Program-made: the position numbers and the translations under genes
The notes under the pieces: generated by a model
What the model saw: only the letters and a program-made list of their open reading frames with translations
Told to the model about the DNA's origin: nothing
The model's database searches: none
In this document: piece after piece, positions 17,312 through 26,104 of the stretch
Numbering within the stretch: position 1 is the stretch's first letter
Layout of the letters: each line of letters opens with the position of its first letter
Assembly: GCF_030297155.1 (NCBI RefSeq)
Contig: NZ_AP028067.1
Coordinates: forward strand, 3,100,001-3,164,000
Source of the DNA: Vibrio sp. FE10
GTDB taxonomy: Bacteria; Pseudomonadota; Gammaproteobacteria; Enterobacterales; Vibrionaceae
DNA: 64,000 nucleotides
Reading direction: 5' to 3'

Positions 17312-18574
17312 TTAGAAAGACAGGAAGAAGCCAGCAATTGTTGCTGCCATCAGGTTAGATAGAGTACCAGCAATAACCGCTTTAACACCCATACGAGCGA
17401 TGTCGTGGCGACGGCTTGGTGCAATACCACCTAGACCACCTAGAAGAATCGCAATTGAAGAAAGGTTTGCGAAACCACATAGAGCGAACGAGATAATTGC
17501 TTGAGTCTTAACAGACATTACTTGGCCAGTCGCTTCAACGATTTGAGCGTTCTCACCGATGTATGGTACGAAGTTTAGGTATGCAACGAATTCGTTAACA
17601 ACTGTCTTCTGACCAATAAAAGAACCAGCGATAGTTGCTTCTTCCCATGGAACACCAATGATGAATGCTAGCGGTGCGAAGATCCAACCTAGAAGAAGTT
17701 CTAGAGTTAGGTGTTCCATACCGAACCAACCACCGATGCCACCAAGGATACCGTTGATTAGAGCAATTAGACCGATGAATGCTAGTAGCATTGCACCAAC
17801 GTTAAGAGCTAGTTGTAGACCAACTGATGCGCCACCTGCTGCTGCGTCGATAACGTTAGCTGGTTTGTCATCGCCACCGTCCATTTCGTCAGCGATGTTA
17901 TCGTCTGGCGTATCTGTTTCAGGCTTGATGATTTTAGCGAATAGTAGACCACCAGGTGCTGCCATGAATGACGCTGCAACTAGGTACTCTAGAGGTACAC
18001 CCATAGATGCGTAACCTGCTAGTACACCACCAGCTACAGAAGCCAAACCACCACACATTACTGCGAATAGTTCAGAGTTAGTCATTTTAGGAACAAAAGG
18101 ACGAACAACTAGAGGTGCTTCTGTTTGACCAACGAAAATGTTTGCTGCTGCAGACATAGACTCGGCGCGAGAAGTACCTAGAGCTTTCTGAAGACCACCA
18201 CCAAGAACTTTGATTACAATTTGCATTACACCAATGTAGTAAAGTACAGAGATAAGTGCAGAGAAGAAAATCAGAGTTGGTAGTACTTGGAAAGCAAAGA
18301 TGAAACCGATACCGTCAACTGAGAAGTTAACTAGGCTGCCGAATAGGAAACCAGTACCGTCTTTACCGTAGTCGATCACGTTTGCTACACCAGCAGAGAA
18401 ACCTGCAAGCAGATCACGACCCCAAGGGATGTAAAGTACGAATGCACCAAGTGCGAATTGGATAGCGAAAGCGCCACCCACTGTTCTTAGATTAATAGCT
18501 TTGCGGTTGTCAGATAGTAGTACTGCGATTGCAATCAGTGCAACCATTCCGACGAGGCTCATAAACAGGCTCAT
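17312..18574 (-). CDS. nupC: NupC-type concentrative nucleoside transporter (CNT family)
   Basis: A sodium- or proton-coupled nucleoside importer of the inner membrane, 420 residues. It closely resembles the V. cholerae CNT of known structure, with its re-entrant loop motif GQTEAPLV near residue 150, the central DGGDDKPANVIDAAA loop, the VPWEEATIAG segment and the C-terminal ALCGFANLSSIA substrate-binding stretch. The polar substrate residues of that structure are conserved. The start at 18574 fits the family N-terminus. It is transcribed on its own just upstream of deoC, so uptake and breakdown of nucleosides are paired. A near-consensus CRP site lies 145 bases upstream. Confidence 0.96.
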   Translation of the reverse strand: MSLFMSLVGMVALIAIAVLLSDNRKAINLRTVGGAFAIQFALGAFVLYIPWGRDLLAGFSAGVANVIDYGKDGTGFLFGSLVNFSVDGIGFIFAFQVLPTLIFFSALISVLYYIGVMQIVIKVLGGGLQKALGTSRAESMSAAANIFVGQTEAPLVVRPFVPKMTNSELFAVMCGGLASVAGGVLAGYASMGVPLEYLVAASFMAAPGGLLFAKIIKPETDTPDDNIADEMDGGDDKPANVIDAAAGGASVGLQLALNVGAMLLAFIGLIALINGILGGIGGWFGMEHLTLELLLGWIFAPLAFIIGVPWEEATIAGSFIGQKTVVNEFVAYLNFVPYIGENAQIVEATGQVMSVKTQAIISFALCGFANLSSIAILLGGLGGIAPSRRHDIARMGVKAVIAGTLSNLMAATIAGFFLSF

Positions 18575-18718
18575 AGTTTATGACTTCCTTATTAGTTATT
18601 TATTGGCGTGTTACAAAATGGGGCTATAAAGCGGAGGCAATTATACTCATGCGACCACTAATAAAGTAATGCCATCCTCACACTTTCGTACAAGATTCAT
18701 GTACCATTCACACGCAAA

Positions 18719-18734
18719 TGTGAGCTAAATCACA
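18719..18734. promoter_or_regulatory. CRP binding site upstream of nupC
   Basis: TGTGAGCTAAATCACA matches the CRP consensus TGTGA-N6-TCACA at all ten defined positions, and the flanking AAA fits as well. It lies about 145 bases upstream of nupC. Cyclic-AMP control of nucleoside uptake is well known in enterics. A nearby AATGCAAT (18739-18748 region) resembles a CytR half-site, which is less certain. Confidence 0.8.
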
Positions 18735-18778
18735 AGCTCAATGCAATTTACGCAAACGATAAACAAAAACCTTCGATT

Positions 18779-19591
18779 TTATTCACATATACCGAATGCG
18801 CGATGGCTATTTTGCCATATTTGCGCTGCAACCGATTGCTTTGTCTCATTTCTAAGCAGAATAAGTTCATTTAATATCGTAACTAAATATTTGGAATGAT
18901 TAACATTTCCTTGGTTCCCGTACACAGGCATGTCGGGAGCATCCGTTTCCAACACCAAGCATTCAAGGGGCAATTTAGCGATGGTTGTGCGCGTTTTTTG
19001 CGCTCTTGGGTAAGTTATCGTTCCACCGACCCCAATATAGAAACCGAGCTTGATCCACGCTAAAGCCTGCTGCTCACTCCCCGAAAAGCCGTGAATCACG
19101 CCACCCAAAGTGAATTTGTGCTGCTTTATTAGCTCAATAAGTCGGTTGTAAGACTTCCTTTCATGGATGATTAACGGCAGTTCAAATGCCTTCGCGAGTT
19201 CCATTTGTTGGATGAAAAAACGCTCTTGCTTGCCTCTATCTACATCAACAAAAAAGTCGAGCCCGCACTCTCCTATCGCAACACATTGGCTGTTTTTTGA
19301 AGAGAGTAATTGGCGAAGTTCCGAAAATTTCTCATCCTCCGCTTGCTCTAAAAAGTAAGGATGGAAGCCCAAGGCATAGTAAACATTAGGGTGAGATTGA
19401 GCGATTTTGTCGAGTTTTTTCCAATTACTCTGGCCAATAGAAGGAATAAGAAGCTTCTCAACTTGCGCTTGTTTCGCCTCTTTAACGTAACCTTCAATAC
19501 CTTTATCAAGTGCAATACCTTGCTCAAAGGCATCAAAGTCTGCGTGGCAATGGGTATCAAACAGCGGAAAATCACTTAATTCTGGTGTCAT
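18779..19591 (-). CDS. yjjV: TatD-family metal-dependent hydrolase, YjjV-like
   Basis: A 270-residue TIM-barrel hydrolase of the TatD DNase family. The metal-binding motifs are all present: DTHCHAD at the N-terminus, GECGLDF, the histidines of IIHERKS and VIHGFSG, and ETDAPDM. E. coli YjjV is the nearest named relative; the TatD family has metal-dependent nuclease and deacylase members, so the substrate is uncertain. The ATG at 19591 has GGGGAAG upstream; a GTG at 19627 would extend it without support. The gene overlaps the 51-residue gene before it by 20 bases, indicating translational coupling. Confidence 0.88.
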   Translation of the reverse strand: MTPELSDFPLFDTHCHADFDAFEQGIALDKGIEGYVKEAKQAQVEKLLIPSIGQSNWKKLDKIAQSHPNVYYALGFHPYFLEQAEDEKFSELRQLLSSKNSQCVAIGECGLDFFVDVDRGKQERFFIQQMELAKAFELPLIIHERKSYNRLIELIKQHKFTLGGVIHGFSGSEQQALAWIKLGFYIGVGGTITYPRAQKTRTTIAKLPLECLVLETDAPDMPVYGNQGNVNHSKYLVTILNELILLRNETKQSVAAQIWQNSHRAFGICE

Positions 19592-19727
19592 CTTCCCCAC
19601 TCTCTGCTTGTTGTCCTTGAGGATCACGGCGATGAGGCACGCAGCTGCGCTTATTCTCAGGCGTTAAGCCAAGCTCTTCGCACCACTTATCGTATTTCTT
19701 AATCCAAGCTTTTATCCAACTGAACAT
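19572..19727 (-). CDS. Small conserved-looking 51-residue protein, possibly DUF5363
   Basis: A short gene with a strong ribosome site (GAGGAA) five bases before the ATG at 19727. The product starts MFSWIKAWIKKYDKWCEELG, continues LTPENKRSCVPHRRDP and ends in a polar tail. The N-terminus is an amphipathic Trp-rich helix and the middle carries two cysteines. I recall similar short Vibrio proteins annotated DUF5363, but this is from memory. Its last 20 bases overlap the start of yjjV in another frame, so the pair is probably translationally coupled. Function is unknown. Confidence 0.7.
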   Translation of the reverse strand: MFSWIKAWIKKYDKWCEELGLTPENKRSCVPHRRDPQGQQAESGEDDTRIK

Positions 19728-19763
19728 ACTTTCCTCAAGCTTCTGAATTCAAATAACACGTAT

Positions 19764-19800
19764 AAAAAAACGTCTATTGCAGAACAATAGACGTTTTTGT
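19764..19800 (-). terminator. Terminator of prfC
   Basis: AACGTCTATTG pairs with CAATAGACGTT around a 5-base loop, with A and T runs on either side; 25 bases after the prfC stop. Confidence 0.85.
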
Positions 19801-19825
19801 TTAACTCGAATAGAGCGCGGAGAAA

Positions 19826-21406
19826 TTAGTGCTCGCGCGTCGCTCGGAATTGAACTTCTGGGAAACGTTCAGAAGCTAGGTTCAAATTAACCATGGTTGG
19901 TGCAATGTAAGACAGGTTATCACCACCATCTAACGCTAGGTTAGCTTGGCTCTTACGTTTGAATTCTTCTAGTTTCTTAGCGTCATCACATTCAACCCAA
20001 CGTGCTGTTGCAACGTTCACACCTTCGTAAATCGCTTCAACGTTGTATTCCGCTTTCAAGCGCGCTACAACCACATCAAACTGAAGTACACCAACAGCAC
20101 CAACGATCAGATCGTTATTTTGCAAAGGACGGAATACTTGAACCGCACCCTCTTCAGAAAGCTGAACTAAGCCTTTTAGAAGCTGCTTTTGCTTCAGTGG
20201 ATCGCGCAAACGAATACGACGGAATAGCTCAGGCGCAAAGTTAGGAATACCCGCAAACTTCAAGCTTTCGCCTTGAGTAAAGGTATCGCCAATCTGGATT
20301 GTGCCGTGGTTATGCAGACCAATGATGTCACCTGCGTATGCTTTTTCAGCACGCGCACGGTCACCCGCCATGAAGGTTACCGCATCTGAGATACTCACGT
20401 TCTTACCCGTACGAACATGGTTCATCTTCATACCTTGGTCGTAAGTACCCGATACGATACGCATGAATGCGATACGGTCACGGTGTTTTGGATCCATGTT
20501 TGCTTGGATCTTAAAGACGAAACCAGAGAACTTCTCTTCAGTCGCTTCAACATCACGCTCATTTGCTTGACGTGTTTGAGGTGCTGGAGCCCATCGAGTT
20601 AGGCCGTCAAGCATGTGGTCAACACCGAAGTTACCCAATGCAGTACCGAAGTAAACAGGAGTCAACTCGCCAGCAAGGAACAGTTCATGATCAAATTCAG
20701 GACATGCGCCAATAACCAATTCAAGCTCTTCACGAACGCTGCTCGCCAGATCTTCACCAACAGCTTCGTCTAGTTCAGGGTTATCCAGACCTTTGATGAT
20801 ACGAACTTCTTGGATCTCATGGCCGTGGCCAGATTCATACAAGATCGTTTCATCACGGTGAATGTGGTAAACGCCTTTAAACTCTTTACCACAACCGATA
20901 GGCCAAGAGATTGGAGCACAAGCCATACCTAGCTCGCTTTCCACTTCATCTAGCACTTCCATTGGGTCACGAACATCACGGTCAAGTTTGTTCATAAACG
21001 TTACGATTGGTGTATCACGTAGACGCGTTACTTCCATCAGTTTACGAGTACGATCCTCGACACCTTTCGCAGCATCGATAACCATCAAACAAGAGTCAAC
21101 CGCAGTTAGTGTACGGTACGTATCTTCCGAGAAATCTTCGTGTCCTGGAGTATCGAGTAGGTTTACTAAGCAATCGTTGTATGGGAATTGCATTACCGAC
21201 GTAGTTACCGAGATACCACGTTCTTTTTCCATCTCCATCCAGTCAGATTTAGCGTGCTGGTTAGAGCCACGGCCTTTTACGGTACCCGCTTTTTGAATCG
21301 CGTTTCCGAATAAAAGAACTTTTTCAGTAATCGTGGTTTTACCCGCATCCGGGTGAGAGATAATTGCAAACGTTCTACGTTTGCTCACTTCTTGTTGGAA
21401 AGACAT
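19826..21406 (-). CDS. prfC: Peptide chain release factor 3
   Basis: A GTPase that speeds removal of RF1 and RF2 from the ribosome after peptide release. 526 residues, close to E. coli (529). The P-loop [21 protein letters not shown] switch, [16 protein letters not shown] and NKLDRD motifs are intact, followed by the domain II and III sequence of the RF3 type. An AAGGG ribosome site precedes the ATG. It lies after rimI, from which it is separated by a terminator, and is therefore probably transcribed alone. Confidence 0.97.
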   Translation of the reverse strand: MSFQQEVSKRRTFAIISHPDAGKTTITEKVLLFGNAIQKAGTVKGRGSNQHAKSDWMEMEKERGISVTTSVMQFPYNDCLVNLLDTPGHEDFSEDTYRTLTAVDSCLMVIDAAKGVEDRTRKLMEVTRLRDTPIVTFMNKLDRDVRDPMEVLDEVESELGMACAPISWPIGCGKEFKGVYHIHRDETILYESGHGHEIQEVRIIKGLDNPELDEAVGEDLASSVREELELVIGACPEFDHELFLAGELTPVYFGTALGNFGVDHMLDGLTRWAPAPQTRQANERDVEATEEKFSGFVFKIQANMDPKHRDRIAFMRIVSGTYDQGMKMNHVRTGKNVSISDAVTFMAGDRARAEKAYAGDIIGLHNHGTIQIGDTFTQGESLKFAGIPNFAPELFRRIRLRDPLKQKQLLKGLVQLSEEGAVQVFRPLQNNDLIVGAVGVLQFDVVVARLKAEYNVEAIYEGVNVATARWVECDDAKKLEEFKRKSQANLALDGGDNLSYIAPTMVNLNLASERFPEVQFRATREH

Positions 21407-21432
21407 AGTCGCCCTTTGCTGATCTAAAGCGT

Positions 21433-21462
21433 AAAAAGGGCAAGTAGATAATACTTGCCCTT
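21433..21462 (-). terminator. Terminator after rimI
   Basis: AAGGGCAAGTA pairs with TACTTGCCCTT (11 bp, 5-base loop) and is followed on the minus strand by TTTTT. It lies between rimI and prfC. Confidence 0.75.
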
Positions 21463-21579
21463 GAATTCTGTGTGCGGATTATACAGAAAGCGTGTCACTT
21501 TCTAAAGGGTCAGTTTACACCCTATTTATCGCAGATTCTGTAGTTAGCTAATCGGGGTTAACTAAAAGACATAATATGA

Positions 21580-22035
21580 TTAGCTAAAGGCCATGAAAAG
21601 ATAGCTCATAATGATCGCATCTTCATTACCTTGCTTGGTTGGGTAATAGTTACGACGGCGATCGACTTCATTAAAGCCAGCTTTCTCGTAAAGATTAAAC
21701 GCATGCACATTACTTTCGCGAACTTCCAGCCAAGCACTTTCAGCATCAGCCTGTTCACACATATCAAGAAAGTGCTCAACCAAAGCTTTGCCGTAGCCTT
21801 TACCTTGCTGCTTTGGGTCAACCGCTATCGTCAGCAAAGTCACTTCACCGACAATGTTCTGAGCATAGAAATAGCCGACAACCTCTCCATCTACCTCAAG
21901 AACACGGTGGCTGCCTCCACGGCTATTAAGATCACGGATCATATTTTCAGACCAAGGATGAGAATGCGCAGTCTGCTCAATTTGCCAAATAGCGTCGAGG
22001 TGTTGTTCTGAAGTCGGTAATAATTGATTAGTCAT
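21580..22035 (-). CDS. rimI: Ribosomal-protein S18 alanine N-acetyltransferase
   Basis: A GNAT acetyltransferase that acetylates the N-terminus of ribosomal protein S18. About 151 residues from the ATG at 22035; a GTG two codons earlier is possible. The acetyl-CoA site QGKGYGKALVEH, the LTIAVDP strand and the C-terminal NLYEKAGFNEVDRRRNYYP are typical of RimI. It overlaps the end of holD by 8 bases, the same holD-rimI pair seen in E. coli, so the two are translated in a coupled way. Confidence 0.94.
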   Translation of the reverse strand: MTNQLLPTSEQHLDAIWQIEQTAHSHPWSENMIRDLNSRGGSHRVLEVDGEVVGYFYAQNIVGEVTLLTIAVDPKQQGKGYGKALVEHFLDMCEQADAESAWLEVRESNVHAFNLYEKAGFNEVDRRRNYYPTKQGNEDAIIMSYLFMAFS

Positions 22036-22426
22036 AAGCACAAATTTGTTGCCATAAGTCGCGGCGATGTTGGTTATTACCGTTAATGTCAGACAGTAAT
22101 GGAGATTGAAGTGTTTTTGCCTTCAGTTCATAGGCAGATTCACAACCAGCAAACCAGATCCATTCAACCGAACCCAAATCCACAGCAGACAAATGTTGGG
22201 GTTGAAGGTGTAAAGCCTGAGATAAGTCGAGCTTGATACTTTTAAGTACGCGTTCAAACATCACGGCGAGATCTTCCTGAGGTTTTTCAGGCGAAACCAA
22301 TAGTAACTTGCAGTCGCTCGATAGCGGAATCAATTCAGATTCGTAGCCAGCCAAACGCTCTGGGTGGCTAAGCTCCCATTGGCTGATGCCCATCTCTTGC
22401 AGGTATTGCGCGTGTGTTTGTGACAT
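22028..22426 (-). CDS. holD: DNA polymerase III psi subunit
   Basis: Psi joins the clamp-loader to single-stranded-DNA-binding protein through chi. The protein has the psi pattern YLQEMGISQWELSHPERL at the N-terminus and RRDLWQQICAYD at the C-terminus, as in E. coli. I choose the ATG at 22426 (132 residues; E. coli has 137). An in-frame ATG at 22492 and the longer reading to 22528 run into the terminator of the upstream gene. The ribosome site is weak with this start, so it is the least certain point. Confidence 0.85.
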   Translation of the reverse strand: MSQTHAQYLQEMGISQWELSHPERLAGYESELIPLSSDCKLLLVSPEKPQEDLAVMFERVLKSIKLDLSQALHLQPQHLSAVDLGSVEWIWFAGCESAYELKAKTLQSPLLSDINGNNQHRRDLWQQICAYD

Positions 22427-22507
22427 ATCTAGCGGTGTAACCTTAGGTTTGTTGATATTGGTCTTGTTAGAGCGAGCTGAAAAGGAGCTCATTGGGGCTG
22501 ATACTAA

Positions 22508-22540
22508 CAAAAAATAAAGGAGCATCAAGCTCCTTTATTT
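22508..22540 (-). terminator. Terminator of the YhbS-type gene
   Basis: AAATAAAGGAGC pairs with GCTCCTTTATTT around a 5-base loop, with a T run on the minus strand. It separates the acetyltransferase gene from holD. Confidence 0.8.
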
Positions 22541-22581
22541 AGACTAATTCAGTTTGCATCATATTGCTTAGTGAATAAGGC

Positions 22582-23085
22582 CTATAAGTCGTTAAACTCT
22601 GGGCTGTAGGCAATCTTACCCGAATGGCCAGCAAGTACGCCGTCGACTAACTCGATAGCTTGGAAGGCACCTTCAGGTACATCCCAAATGCAGCTAAAGC
22701 CAAACTCACTTGCGGCTTTAAAACCAAAACGACCGTAGTAAGCAGGATCACCGAGCACAACACAGGCTGGGTAACCAAAATCCACCAAAGTAGAGAAGGC
22801 TTCTTCAACCAAAGATTTTGCGATGCCTTGGTTTCTGCACTCTGCTTTTACCGCTAAAGGAGCCAAGCCTTGCCAGTTGTGGTCTTCGCCATCAAGCGTC
22901 ACAGGGCTGAACATCAGGTGACCAACCACCTCGCCGTCATCTGAACAAGCCACCAGCGACAAGGTTAAATGACTATTCTCACGTAAGCTCATAACCAAAT
23001 TAGCTTCTGCATCCGTTTCAAAAACAGATTTCAATAAACGATCAATGACAAGTATATCTGCCGGTGCTTCAGTTCGAATAAGCAT
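22582..23085 (-). CDS. yhbS: GNAT N-acetyltransferase, YhbS-like
   Basis: A 167-residue GNAT-fold protein. The acetyl-CoA region reads LAPLAVKAECRNQGIAKSLVEEAF and the later VVLGDPAYYGRFGFKAA is characteristic of the YhbS group. The substrate is unknown. A GAGG ribosome site lies within the end of ubiT, whose stop it overlaps by 17 bases. In E. coli yhbS also follows yhbT (ubiT), so the link is conserved, though no role in quinone synthesis is shown. Confidence 0.85.
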   Translation of the reverse strand: MLIRTEAPADILVIDRLLKSVFETDAEANLVMSLRENSHLTLSLVACSDDGEVVGHLMFSPVTLDGEDHNWQGLAPLAVKAECRNQGIAKSLVEEAFSTLVDFGYPACVVLGDPAYYGRFGFKAASEFGFSCIWDVPEGAFQAIELVDGVLAGHSGKIAYSPEFNDL

Positions 23086-23596
23086 TCATTACCTCACTTT
23101 GTGTATCTGGGGATTGTACTCCCTTCTGCACAAAATCAGCTAATTGATTTAACAAAGTTTTCATCGGAGTCGGCAATAAGTCCAAATCTACGCTATCCAT
23201 CAAGTTTTTGACTTCTAAACCAAGCTCAGTATCGCCCTCAATCGACAGTCTACGTTGGAAAAAAAGCGTATCTGGGTCTTCTTTACGCCCTGCAATAAGC
23301 ACAAGATCATTAAGGTTACCGCTAAAGCTTACATCTTCAGAAACCTCTTTATCAGCTACAACTAGTTGCTCATTTTGGTAGCTAATACACCAACTTAATC
23401 CCATATCTTTGATCGAAACTTTAAGCCACTTATCTTCAAGGAACTCAAAGTCACCGTCTTCTAGAGCTTCTTTGAATACACTTTTCAGCGCCTCCAATAA
23501 GGCTCTTTTTTGTACTGTTTTAGGCAATAACTGGACTGGAGATCGCAAAATTGATGCGGCATTTTGAACTAGTTGAGTGCGAATCTTGTTTATCAC
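23069..23596 (-). CDS. ubiT: UbiT, SCP2-domain accessory factor for O2-independent ubiquinone synthesis
   Basis: A 175-residue SCP2-family lipid-binding protein, formerly YhbT. It binds isoprenoid quinone intermediates and works with UbiU and UbiV in the anaerobic pathway. The core DPDTLFFQRRLSIEGDTELGL and the VKNLMDSVDL segment are near-identical to E. coli. I use the GTG at 23596 with GGATAAG upstream, because VINKIRTQLVQ aligns with the E. coli start; a reading to 23638 adds an unsupported N-terminus. It is divergent from the rocS-like gene, which separates it from ubiUV. Confidence 0.92.
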   Translation of the reverse strand: MINKIRTQLVQNAASILRSPVQLLPKTVQKRALLEALKSVFKEALEDGDFEFLEDKWLKVSIKDMGLSWCISYQNEQLVVADKEVSEDVSFSGNLNDLVLIAGRKEDPDTLFFQRRLSIEGDTELGLEVKNLMDSVDLDLLPTPMKTLLNQLADFVQKGVQSPDTQSEVMNAYSN

Positions 23597-23853
23597 GTGA
23601 CTTATCCGTAACTTTGTCAATAATATGGAATGCATCATAAATGATGTTAAAAACTCAGTTACTGTTATGTATCAAATTTACTCCTCTTTGATACTCGACC
23701 TTTAATATCCTGAAAATCACAGTTATAGTAACTCAGGTAATGAGAATTACAGCGAATCGCTGCGCTCACAGGTAGATACCGACAATTACACACAAGTAAT
23801 AAGTATTTATCTATAGTGAATATTCAAGCTCTTGGAGAATTGGTAGTACTTTG

Positions 23854-25893
23854 ATGCCTCCCCAGCAACTACAACATTGGTTTACTCAGTTAACTGCGAA
23901 CAGCCCGTTCTTTTTTGCAGTTCTTGATGCTCAACATAATTACCTTATGGTGAATGAGCGTTACTGTGATATTGCTGGTTTAACTCAAACTGAGCTTGCA
24001 GGCATGAATGATCGCCAAACCTTAGGCGAGCAATTCTATCAACACCTAAAGCCCTATTATGAGCGTGCATTCAATGGTGAAGCGATTGAAGCAGAAGTCA
24101 CTCTCAACGAGACTGACCTCGACACTAGCCTTCACTTCAGTCTTGCTCCCCTCACTAGCGGCAACAAAACCGATTACATCGTATTTCACGCCTTTGACAC
24201 CTCAGAAAATCAAGTCCTCGTTCGCTCTCTGGAAGAATCTGAAGCGAAGTTCCACAAGCTTTCTCAACTGCTGCCAGACGGGCTACTTTTGGTTGAGAAC
24301 GACTACATCTTGTCATCTAACCCTGCCGCAGCAAGATTACTTGGTTTCAACTCACCTTCAGAGTTACTAGGTGAAGAGCTGGGCCGTCTGTTTATCGATG
24401 AACAAACCAAAACTGTCTTCAACAATAGCCTGAGTTCTATTATTTCTGAGTCAGGTTTGGTTTGTTTAACTGGGGCTCGATGTGGCTTTGAACGTAAGGT
24501 TCAACTTCATATCGATTCGACCGCCGTGCTAGGAAACAGTACACAATTAGTCCTCATCCAAGATGCACAGGAAACAGCAAAACAGTTTACTCCGGCAAAC
24601 AGTGAAGATGCCTATATTGATGCGCTCACCAAACTCTACAATCGAGTAGGATTTACTAAGCGCCTTGAGCAATTCATTCATAACAATACACCCGTTGTAA
24701 TGCTCTACTTAGACATTGATAACTTCAAGAATATCAATGACTCTCTGGGTCACCACATCGGTGATAAGGTCATCAAAGAAGTCGCATCTCGCCTAAAACG
24801 CCTACTGCCTCGCCAAGCGGTTGTTGGCCACCTTGGTGGAGATGAGTTTGGTATCATCCTGCCAGAACCGGAACATCAACGAACACCTGAAGCCTTATCT
24901 GAAAAGATCATTGCTCTGATCAATCAACCCTTCGACCTTCACCATTTCAGTAAACGTCTAGCCTGTTCTATTGGTAGCGTGAGCTTTCCTCAAGATGGTA
25001 CTGATGCTCGTATCCTGCTGCAAAACGCTGATACCGCGATGTATGAAGCCAAAGATCGTGGGCGTAATCGTCTGATTAAGTTCAACGAGCAGATGAACAA
25101 AGAAGCGCGTATGCGACTGTGGCTTGAGATAGAGCTTCAGAAGGCATTACAACAAAATGGACTCGAGGTTTGGTATCAGCCAAAGGTGAATGCCCGTGAT
25201 TTCACCATCAACGGCGCAGAAGCTCTGGTTCGTTGGAAGCACCCTGTTGAAGGTTACATTAGCCCTGCCGCATTCATCCCAGTTGCGGAACGTGCTGGTC
25301 TTATCGAACAACTTGGTCGTGTGGTGATGCGTGAAGTATTTGCGACAGTTAAGCGTTGGAAGATGCAAGGTATCCTGCCAGGTCGAGTGGCTATCAACTT
25401 GTCTCCAGAACAGTTTGGTAACCCGAAACTGATTGATTACGTTGAGAAATTACTCCGTTCAACAGAGCTTGATCCAAGCGCAATTACTTTTGAGCTGACA
25501 GAAAGTGCTGTGATGAGTGACAGTGAGCACACACTGCAGATGCTCAACGCTATCAAGAAATTAGGATTCGCCTTATCCATCGATGACTTTGGTACAGGCT
25601 ATTCATCGCTGTCTTACCTAGCTCGCTTCCCGATTGACGAGCTCAAAATTGACCGTGCGTTTATCTCTGATATCGATACGCTACCAAAGCAAATCACCGT
25701 AATCGAAAACATCATCAACCTGGGTAAATCTCTCGATTTAACTGTGGTTGCAGAAGGTGTCGAAACCAGTGAGCAAGCAACTCTGCTATCGAATCTCAAC
25801 TGTAGTTCCATTCAAGGGTTCCACTTCTATCGACCACAACCGAAACAAGATGTTGAAGAGCTGTTCGCACAAAACCGCCGCCACAAAAACTAG
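23854..25893 (+). CDS. rocS: PAS-GGDEF-EAL c-di-GMP turnover protein, RocS-like
   Basis: A 679-residue cytoplasmic signalling protein. PAS domains occupy about residues 8-105 and 125-230. The GGDEF domain (about 255-415) has an intact GGDEF motif, with no RxxD inhibitory site just before it. The EAL domain (about 425-675) has AEALVRW, DDFGTGYSSLSYL and EGVET, so phosphodiesterase activity is likely. The ATG at 23854 is used; the TTG directly before it is an alternative. In V. cholerae the gene between ubiT and yhbU is rocS (VC0653), from memory, which affects biofilm and motility; the symbol rests on that synteny. Confidence 0.82.
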   Translation: MPPQQLQHWFTQLTANSPFFFAVLDAQHNYLMVNERYCDIAGLTQTELAGMNDRQTLGEQFYQHLKPYYERAFNGEAIEAEVTLNETDLDTSLHFSLAPLTSGNKTDYIVFHAFDTSENQVLVRSLEESEAKFHKLSQLLPDGLLLVENDYILSSNPAAARLLGFNSPSELLGEELGRLFIDEQTKTVFNNSLSSIISESGLVCLTGARCGFERKVQLHIDSTAVLGNSTQLVLIQDAQETAKQFTPANSEDAYIDALTKLYNRVGFTKRLEQFIHNNTPVVMLYLDIDNFKNINDSLGHHIGDKVIKEVASRLKRLLPRQAVVGHLGGDEFGIILPEPEHQRTPEALSEKIIALINQPFDLHHFSKRLACSIGSVSFPQDGTDARILLQNADTAMYEAKDRGRNRLIKFNEQMNKEARMRLWLEIELQKALQQNGLEVWYQPKVNARDFTINGAEALVRWKHPVEGYISPAAFIPVAERAGLIEQLGRVVMREVFATVKRWKMQGILPGRVAINLSPEQFGNPKLIDYVEKLLRSTELDPSAITFELTESAVMSDSEHTLQMLNAIKKLGFALSIDDFGTGYSSLSYLARFPIDELKIDRAFISDIDTLPKQITVIENIINLGKSLDLTVVAEGVETSEQATLLSNLNCSSIQGFHFYRPQPKQDVEELFAQNRRHKN

Positions 25894-26104
25894 CGAATCA
25901 ATACGACTGGCTTCGTGATGTAAATAAGCCAAACCATAAAGATTCGCTAACCGAAAACGACTCAAAGCACAAAAGCACCACTCGTCAGTACCTCAAACGG
26001 AGTAAAAGCAGATTTATCCATCTAAACCTGCCTTACATCAATTCCGTCATTCATAATTCTTCATAAAATGCCCGCTTCAATTTCATTCTACTGGTAGTGA
26101 GCAA

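Noticed and set aside
25894..26104. FNR site upstream of ubiU
   Set aside because: Only one half (ATCAA) is present, so it does not meet the two-half-site pattern.
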